NCBI GenBank assembly: GCA_963377175.1
Contig: CAUJNA010003024.1
Span: 730,487-794,486 of the forward strand
Direction of reading: 5' to 3'
DNA from: Effrenium voratum
Taxonomy: Eukaryota; Sar; Dinophyceae; Suessiales; Symbiodiniaceae
Length of the DNA: 64,000 bases
A program made the position numbers and the translations under genes. Below the pieces are notes generated by a model, which was not told the origin of the DNA, ran no database searches, and saw only the letters and a list, made by a program, of their open reading frames with translations. Of the stretch, positions 57,001-64,000 are shown piece after piece. The stretch's first letter is position 1. Every line of letters starts with the position of its first letter.

Positions 57001-57403
57001 CTCCTGTGGGTTGACAGAAGCACGTTGCTCCTGCCGTTGGTTGCGTAGTATTTGCTTTCGCTCCGTGTCGACTTGGCAGTCCTGCGTTGAGATGTCACTC
57101 TTGAGCCTTGGATGGACATCATGCTTGGCTGGCTGATGGTCGAATTGCAAAAGTGCGCATGTAACATGCTGGTGATGCCAGGCAGCGACTTTGCAGACCC
57201 CTCTCGAGATAGGCTTTCTGATGGCAGGGGCGACTGGTGACGCAAAGGGGCGCCTCGCTGAAGGCGAGCCTTTGCTTTTGCGAGAATGGCGCTCACGTTG
57301 GGCTCAGGCGGCATGATTGGAGGCCAGCTAGCAAAATCACTGATCCGTGGCTTGATGTGCCAAAAAACGACCGAGTAACGAATGGTTTCTTGATGAGTAA
57401 TCA

Positions 57404-57723
57404 CTGGGTTTTCACGGGGTTTTCACGGGGTTTTCACGGGGTTCTCACGGAGTTTTCACGGGGTATTCACGGTGATTAGTTTTCACGGGGTTTTCACGGG
57501 GTTCTCACGGGGTTCTCACGCAGTTTTCACGGGGTATTCACGGTGATTATTTCACAGGGTTTTCACGGGGTTCTCACGGGGTTCTCACGCAGTTCTCACG
57601 GGGTTCTCACGGAGTTTTCACGGGGTTCTCACTGACTTCTCACTCACTTCTCACTCACTTCTCACTCACTTCTCACTCAGTTTTCACAGATTTCTCACTG
57701 GGTTTTCACTCCCAGTTCTCACA
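57404..57723. repeat. 11-bp minisatellite (TTTTCACGGGG, then TTCTCACTCAC)
   Basis: About 320 bp of 11-bp units. The first part repeats TTTTCACGGGG with variants TTCTCACGGGG; the last part shifts to TTCTCACTCAC. It lies just upstream of the NPANS gene on that gene's strand, so it could sit in its promoter or first intron. Confidence 0.9.
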
Positions 57724-57725
57724 TC

Positions 57726-59660
57726 TAGGTCTGCCCCCAAAACCCTGTTTAGGGGGGTCGAAATCAATCACATTCCCTTTCAACACTCGATCCCTTTTTT
57801 CAAGGGGCAATCTAACGATTAATACAATCGAGTCGTGGGTTTTGGACCCGTGGATCGACCGTCCCTAGGCCCGACCGGAGTGCAAGCGTGACCAGCGCCT
57901 CCAAGGCTGGAATCTCGAACAATTGGAGAGCCAAAAACCGTTGTTTGGAGGGGACCTTTTTTGGTAGGCCCTTGAACCAGAACTATGCATTCATGATCTA
58001 TTTTGGTTTTGCTTTTTCTAGCCGCAATCCCAAAAAGGCAAACAAGCTTTTGTTTGGGGAGGCGTTATTTTTGCCAAAGGGGGGGCTCCCGAAAATCTTG
58101 TTTTCGGGAGGGCCTTGAAAAAGGAGATTGAAGGGGAGGTTTGGGGGAGAGCCTTTTTATTTGAAAGGGGATCCGGATGGGTCCGCAGCAGCCTCTAGGC
58201 TGCCCAAAAGCAATGTTTGTTTGGAGGGGGCGCCCACCCCCCTCATCCCGTGGGCTCCTTAAATTGAAAAAAAGTGAAGCTGTTAAGTTCACATGTTTTT
58301 CAAGTTGCCAAATTCCCCCTCCCCCGGAAACGTCCACAGCTCGAGGCTTTTTTGTTATTCGGGGATCCCCGCATCATGCTAGATTTCCAAACGCAAACTT
58401 CACCACGTGTTCCACATTGGATTTTGTATTTCGGGCGTATGTGCTGTTACAAAACCCATCAACGCCTAGGTTCACTGCTGACAAGGATCCCCAACCCCCC
58501 CCCCCCCGCCTCTCCCCCCAAACAAAGGATTCGCTTTTTGAGGTGCCAGCAAGAAAAACCTTGTTCTTTGGATTGCAACCCCGGGAACCTTTGAGCCATG
58601 CACCAAAGTCGGATTGAAACAGCTAGCCGCTTAAAGTTGGTCCGGATCACAAAACAAGCTTCGGAGATTCAGCAATTCAAGTGGCCGCCACCTGTAACGG
58701 CGCCAATTTTTCAGCCTGCAAGCTATGCCACGCCTTCTGCTCTGTGTGTGTGTGCAATTAATCAGGATCGGGCCAACCAAATGCTCCAGTTGTGTTCAAA
58801 GATCCTGTGGCGCTGCAAACTATTCTAATTGCATGCCCAATTCCTGAGTTTGCATTTGGCGGCGCTGCACGCCGCATTACGAATTGTTGCGTGTGTTCGA
58901 AATTCAGGAAACTCATGATCAAGCACAGTGCAGCGGGAAACTTGGGCGAAAGCGCCCTGCGTCAGCCTCCCCCTGAAGAAAGACCATCACCTCGCTCAGG
59001 TTGGCAAGTTGCCAGCACGTCGCCTCCTTGATTGGAGTTGCCTGGCGCCCAGAACTTCCGACAGTGGATCAGTAAAGGCTGGCCTTGCTCAAATCCATGA
59101 TGATTGGCCGAAGGGATCCAGGGCTCCGCGCCTGCCAGCCAATCGATCACGTTTCCATTTATATCATGAGCCGAGCCTTGTGCTTCAAGTGTGTGGTTGC
59201 TACGAATTTGCCAAATCTTCTCGGATACTGTTGTGTGTCACGGAGACGCGGTCCTCCGCTCCTTGATTATGAGCCAACTCCGGGATCCCAACGTTTAATG
59301 TTCGAGCTTTAAGGAGGCAACCTAAGACTGAGCTCAGCACACCCTTGAGACGCCAGCTTTGTTGCGGTAGTGCGTCACAACACCACTAGAGGACTGCTTC
59401 AGTTCGTCCCGCTTCTCCTGGGAGCCATGGACAACACATATCATGAAGCATTTCAGATCATGTTGAGTGCGGCCTCGAATTCCATTACATCAATGTGGAT
59501 GTAGCTAGATCTCTAGAGTGCATGGGAGATGTGCTAATGACCCCGCGATGTCCTTGGTCATTTTTTTGTAGAGGCAGCCCAGCCAGTACCTGCCAGCAAA
59601 GAGTGCTGCAATCTTTTCAGAAGGCACACTGGTTCATTGATACTGCTGCACTTGCAAAAA
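57726..59660. other. intergenic stretch
   Basis: No exon I can support. The segment 57930-58260 has irregular repeats of TTGTTTGGAGGGG / TTTGGGGGAGGC type, and a run of 14 C lies near 58495. A minus-strand piece near 59100-58970 (QGQPLLIHCRKFWAPGN) looks mildly protein-like but is isolated. Confidence 0.45.
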
Positions 59661-59667
59661 CGCTATT

Positions 59668-60261
59668 TCAGCGAAGCGTCGGTGTGCCGATGGCTATGGA
59701 TAGTTTTGGCGAAAATGCGCCCAGCATCCCCATCCAACTTGGTCAGCAGTCCAAGTCGGTCCGCACACATTTATATGTAATTATGCACGCACAGTCAAGT
59801 TTGCAGCTGAGGCCGGTGCAACCGCTGATAGCGGACTGGGATACTCTTCTTCAGCATCTTGTCCAAATGCCGAAGTGTTGGAAAGTGCACAAAGGTGGAG
59901 GAAGAGGGTTGTTCGATAAAGAACCATGCGCATCTGCATGTGCAGAGTAGGCAAAGAAGGCAAGTTCGCGCAGCAAGCCTGAGGTCATGATCAGATGTTC
60001 TTTCAAAACGATCCGGATCCACTCTACGATTGAGGGCCAAGCAAATTGGCCACGTTGATGTAGTTCCGGGAGCAATCCCCTAACGGGTTGGTTGAGGATC
60101 TCTTCGATGTGAATCGATTGAGGAAAATAAATGATGAACAAGGAAGTCCACATGTGAGAAGGGCATCCTCCCCCATTGAGAGGATGCCCCTCACAGCTTT
60201 TATCAGTCCGGCGGTTTCGCAGAGATTGTCCGAAGGGTCAACGGCCAGGTCAAACCAGCCC
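59668..60261 (-). CDS. second uncharacterised dinoflagellate family gene (partial)
   Basis: Exon 1 (60261-60043) reads LCETAGLIKAVRGILSMGED, then LLTCGLPCSSFIFLNRFTSK and NPLGDC...NYINVANL. Exon 2 (59978 to about 59850) reads LAARTCLLCLLCTC, then FFIEQPSSSTF. Exon 3 (within 59742-59668) reads SWMGMLGAFSPK. These match in order a family I recall from dinoflagellate genomes with conserved 'GxPCSS...NRxTxRS...LGD...VxxAN', 'EQPSSS' and 'WMGLYGxxSPK' blocks. Exons 1 and 2 join in frame through a 64-nt GC-AG intron. The exon 2/3 border and the true start and stop are not resolved. The function is unknown. Confidence 0.6.
59979..60042 (-). other. 64-nt GC-AG intron
   Basis: The donor reads AATTT|GCTTGG and the acceptor CTCAG|GCTTGC. 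GCTTG is repeated at both borders. Removal gives VANLLAARTCLL in frame, continuing the family pattern. Confidence 0.65.
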
Positions 60262-61476
60262 CTCAGGCAGGAGTATATACTTGCATATGCGCATGTGCAT
60301 TTAAAGGCTGAGGTTTGCACGTGGCTTCTCCACATTTGCCTGATGAAAACAAGGGTATATATATATATATATACGTGTTTTTTCAAGGACAGCGAGACTT
60401 GGACCCGGAAATTTGCAGTTACATCGTATCCCCCAAATGCTTTCTGGGCCCAAGTCCGTCAACACTCAGGGGCCGGCTGAATCCTAGCGAGATGGACCGC
60501 TTTCCGCAGAAGAGGTCGTACACGCCAAGGGCCTGACAGTCATATGTCTAGCTCAGGCGAGAGGTGCGTTTAAACAGGTTCCCTGCCTGGTCTGATGGGG
60601 ACACTGGTGTTGTTTGTGCGATGTAATCGCATAAAGCGATCCTCGGTGCCAGCCAAGGTGTGCAATTCAATCGTGTTTCCTCTTATTTGTTGCATCCAAA
60701 GCTCAAACCCAACGGGCATCCGAGCGCCAAAAGAGCACCCACGGCGGTCCTTGTGAGGGCCAGCCGGCTACTCATCCATGGCTGATATCCATGACCCGCC
60801 ATGCCAAGCCAACCAAAAGCGGGTTCAGACCAATGAAACCAAAAAAGCTGTGAGCCGGCAGTTCATGAAGATGTGTGTGTGATCAGGCACGTGTTGATTT
60901 GCAAGAATGCAAGCCTCAACCTATATATATCCAGGTTGAGTTTTAGACTCCGGCCACTCTCCTCTCTCAAACCAACACCCCGAGTACGTAGATGAGTCAA
61001 CTGCGAGTGGCAAGAATCTCAACTCAACAATTTTGACTTTTTGTTTTGCATCAGCTCGGTAAATGCAGCGTGATCCTAAGTGCTATATTGTAAATAGCCA
61101 CGCAGCGCGCTGGAATTCCAAATCGTTTCCCCAATCATCAGCCGAAATCCGCATAGCTTTCAGCACAAACATGTTTTCAAGTTCAAGCATGTTGAGCACT
61201 GAGACTGTGCTGTCAGCTATTGGATCAGCCGGCAACACCCATATTAAACTCAAAAGCTCACACCCCTAGGCCTGCTCACCAATCAGCGATTTGCTTTGCG
61301 AGTTCCCACCTTGAGAAGCAGTGGTTTAGTTGCAATCCATTTTGGCCCTCGAGGCTAAGAGCTGGACGCCACCTCGAATCGAGCCGTACTTGTTCCAGCT
61401 CAGTGTCACCCCAGGCGGGGTCTTCCGGTTGGACTGGCGGGTGACTTCGAAGCCAAAACATGATAGCGATCATCAA

Positions 61477-63475
61477 TTATTGCATGTTAACATGGGGTGC
61501 CATTCGAATCTCCGCCTTAAGCTGTTGATGAGGCTCCCTCTCACTGTTCATCCGGGTCAAGTGGTCCAAGTCCACATCAGTGACGTAGAAGTTGCGAGCG
61601 TACAGCCTGAATTCGAGCACATCAAGTTGTACTTGCGCAGCTATGCAATCTGCACACATGCAAGGATGCGCTTGATAGCTCCAGGTACGGTAAGCCTCAG
61701 ACACAACCCCTATGGTCACATTTGATTTGGAAGTGCACACGGTCCATGACCTTATAAGCAGTTGCCGCGAACACAAAAAGCGATACCGTTTCACACAATG
61801 CACACGAAGCACACGCACAAGCGGCGCGCGCGCGCAAAATGGCAGTTAAACAACACGTAAACAAACTCACACGCACCAAACAACACCAGGCATGCAACGC
61901 GGCGCATGTGCGATAAGGCCTAGGCTTACGTATCCCCGCTGTCACAGTCTGTGGCACCTCCATGTAATCGTCCATGTCTGCGATGCTCTCCAGGGCCTGA
62001 AGGTCCTCTGGCCTGAAAGCCTGCTGGGGCTCCTTCGCCGGCCTAGCCTTCGGCGCTGCCTCGCGCTCCTCTTTCACCGGCTCCTCCACCTTCCTGGCCT
62101 TTGACTTTGGGGCCGGCACGCTTGCCTCATCGCATCCTGGCTCCGCATCCTGAAGCTCCTCTTTCGCCGGCTCCGCCTCCTTCGCCAGCTCCGCATCCTG
62201 CACCTTCCTGGCCTTTGACTTTGGGGCCAGCAAACTCTGCCCCGTCTGCACTTCCTGCCCTGCCGGCCGCTTCGCCTTCCTGGCCTTCGACTTTGGGGCC
62301 AGCAAACTCTGCCCCGTCTGCACTTCCTGCGCTGCTGGCTGCTTCGCCTTCCTGGCCTTCGACTTTGGGGCCAGCAAGCTCGCAGCACTTGGCTCCACGG
62401 CCACCTCGGCTTCACGCTTGTCCAGCTCCTCTTTGAAGACTGGCGCCTTCACGCGGCCCTCCGCAACTTCGCCAGGGTCGCCCTCATCATTCTTCTGGGC
62501 TTTCTTGCCTCGGCCCCTCCCGCGGCCTTTTCCACCGCGGGATTTTCCTCGCCCCCTCCCGCGGCGTTGCTCTTGGCGCTCATCTGCAGAAGGGTCGCCA
62601 TCCTCATCCTTAGCGTAGCCCGGGTCCTCCTCGTTCAGGCGAGCAGCCTTCCGAAGCTTTCGCTGGGCCTGTGGCGAAGTCGACAATTTGAAAGCTGGAT
62701 CACGGTATTCTTAAGAGCGCTGCTATGCGGTTGCGTGGCAAAACACTTGAAAACGCGCCGGCCTGCAAAAGGTCTTCTGGGAGCTCATCATCAACGATCT
62801 CCGCCTTGAGGCAGTCCACCTTCGCCTCCACATCCTTCTCGAGCGTGGGCTCCTCTGGAAGTAGCGGCTTCTTGTCCTGGCACGAACCCAAATCTATCGC
62901 CTGCCATGCGTGCACAAATGCATGCGCCCATTACTGTCCTTGAACGTGCCGACGCCGTCGTCGCTTGACACCACGTCTTCCTCCCTCACGATTGGCACCG
63001 GCGTAGGCGTGTCCTCTTCGTGGCCAGCAGCGATGTCCTCCGTCAGCAAGAGCTTCAGGGGCTTGTGCGGAGTCACCTCGATCTCCTCATCCTGATCCTC
63101 CGCGCTAGACGAGCGCTCGAGCTCCTTCTTGGCCAGCTCAGCAGCTGCTTCCGCCACTGTCTCCTCGTCCACCGGCAGCGTCGATGCCTGGGCCATGTCT
63201 GTAGCCACCGCCTTCTCTCTGGTCACGCCGTCCTTCTTCGACATTCTCTTCGCCTGCCCTCGCTCTGCGATGAGGTCCTGCACGCTATCCCTGCCCTGGA
63301 GCTCCCCTCTCACTCTCCGACACTCCGCCCACGCAAGTGCGCTGTCCTGGCGCCTGGAAAGCGCTGCCTCCTTCAAGATCTGCATCTTCTCGTGGCCTTT
63401 CCTGCAGATCAGAGATCGTTGTATGCCTCGTGTACGGCATCGCTCATGCCCACGCCTCGCCGCTGATCGCTTCAT
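61477..63475 (-). CDS. basic repeat protein with RG-rich and KSKARK motifs
   Basis: Minus strand. Exon 1 (63475, ATG, to 62939) is K/E/R-rich (RKGHEKMQILKEAALSRRQD; later acidic EDQDEEIEV). Exon 2 (62876-62763) reads DKKPLLPEEPTLEKDVEAK... to ELPEDLLQ. Exon 3 (62668-61930) begins AQRKLRKAARL, has an RG-rich block (RGRGRGKSRGGKGRGRGRGK) and four copies of a unit starting LAPKSKARK, the first two of 24 residues. It ends before a GTAAGC donor. A likely last exon (61631-61477) reads LDVLEFRLYARNFYVTDVDL and stops at 61477; its acceptor is less certain. RG-rich and Lys/Arg-rich proteins often bind nucleic acid, so a nuclear or RNA-related role is possible but unproven. The true start may lie further upstream, because CAG|GAAAGGCC near 63400 could also be an exon border. 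Confidence 0.6.
62669..62762 (-). other. 94-nt GC-AG intron
   Basis: TTGCAG|GCCGGC at the donor and CCACAG|GCCCAG at the acceptor; CAGGCC is repeated at both borders. Removal joins PEDLLQ to AQRKLRK in frame. Confidence 0.65.
62877..62938 (-). other. 62-nt GA-AG intron (or equivalent within a repeated border)
   Basis: TTCAAG|GACAGTAATG at the donor and GTGCCAG|GACAAG at the acceptor. AGGACA is repeated at both borders, so the exact cut could slide. Removal joins VGTFK to DKKPLLPEE in frame. Confidence 0.6.
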
Positions 63476-64000
63476 CGCGCTATTGCAAATGAAGCTCGCG
63501 CAGCCTCTCTGTATGGATGCTTCGGCAATCGTCCAGTCCTGCGCGTTGACGTCTCACGCGTGCGCACGCAAGCACAAAGAAACACAATCAACACACGTGC
63601 GCGCTCAATGCTTTGAGTGTTAGCTAATTTGCCTGCCTGTTTGGAGCTGAAAGTGTTTTTTAGCGTTAGCGTTCGTGTTTGTGTGTATATGTGAATTGCC
63701 CAGCTGCCGATGGACTGCGAGGTCAAAGCGACCCACCATATAGCCTTCTAGCCTTGCTTGGCGTAATTTCGAAATTGAAACCAAATCGAATCCGAATAGC
63801 AATATTGCGCACATCACCTTGTTTCAATTGGACCGCAAGCCGGAAAGGCAAGCAAACCAGCTGCAAGAACTCAAGGCGTCGCCTCGCATGAACGGGGTGC
63901 AAAGAACAAGGGTGAACCGCCACGGTGAACCAGAATATCAATCAGTCAAGCAATCAACCAACTAACCAATCAATCAATCAGTTTGCAATCAACCAACCAA
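63476..64000. other. window end without a supported gene
   Basis: No supportable exon. The last 60 bases are CAAT/CAAC tetranucleotide repeats (from about 63938). Confidence 0.5.

Noticed and set aside
61330..61725. 131-codon plus-strand frame (QLSVTPGGVFRLDW...)
   Set aside because: It lies opposite a minus-strand frame that ends in a stop and can be joined in phase to the upstream minus gene, so the minus reading was preferred.
1..64000. Spliced-leader relic sequences (ending CCATTTTGGCTCAAG) that would mark retroposed genes
   Set aside because: I looked for this string by eye and did not find it; a computed search allowing mismatches would be needed to exclude it.

Overview
The window reads as nuclear DNA of a dinoflagellate, most likely from the Symbiodiniaceae/Suessiales group. 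Five observations support this. Coding regions are short exons with GC or GA splice donors and AG|G acceptors. All supportable genes lie on the minus strand, as expected for dinoflagellate one-way gene arrays. Several predicted proteins match, from memory, large uncharacterised dinoflagellate families. There are long arrays derived from the CCCTAAA (TTTAGGG) telomere repeat. The rest is packed with short inverted-repeat elements. No bacterial operon, rRNA, true tRNA gene or CRISPR array is visible. Nothing was run by machine; all family calls are from reading.

Layout. (1) 1-26.4 kb: no gene I can support. It is a mosaic of about ten families of 90-220 bp non-autonomous inverted-repeat elements (called A to N here), tRNA-like SINE fragments and simple repeats. 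(2) 26.4-28.2 kb and 32.96-33.3 kb: a telomere-derived satellite with a unit of about 88 bp, in the same orientation on both sides. (3) 28.2-32.96 kb: a strikingly GC-rich 4.75 kb island that splits the satellite and is bounded by a perfect 12-bp inverted repeat. On the minus strand it encodes the core of a eukaryotic cellular RNA-dependent RNA polymerase (RDR type, DLDGD motif), apparently fragmented. This is the most unusual object in the window. (4) 33.3-44 kb: more inverted-repeat elements, including tight clusters and nests. (5) 44-64 kb: the gene-bearing part, all minus strand. It holds a zinc-binding/microbial-type PARG protein (44.0-45.1 kb), a multi-exon dinoflagellate family gene (50.3-52.5 kb), a small acidic-tail gene fragment (53.6-53.9 kb), a large NPANS-repeat protein (55.0-57.0 kb), a second dinoflagellate family gene (59.7-60.3 kb) and a basic repeat protein with RG and KSKARK motifs (61.5-63.5 kb). 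Two tandem arrays (90-bp and about 132-bp units) lie between genes at 53.4-54.7 kb, and an 11-bp minisatellite lies just upstream of the NPANS gene.

The genes do not form an obvious pathway. The PARG-like gene points to ADP-ribose turnover, the RDR to RNA silencing or to an element's own RNA synthesis. The remaining proteins are low-complexity or of unknown function. Exon borders are given only where two reading frames could be joined cleanly; other borders are approximate.
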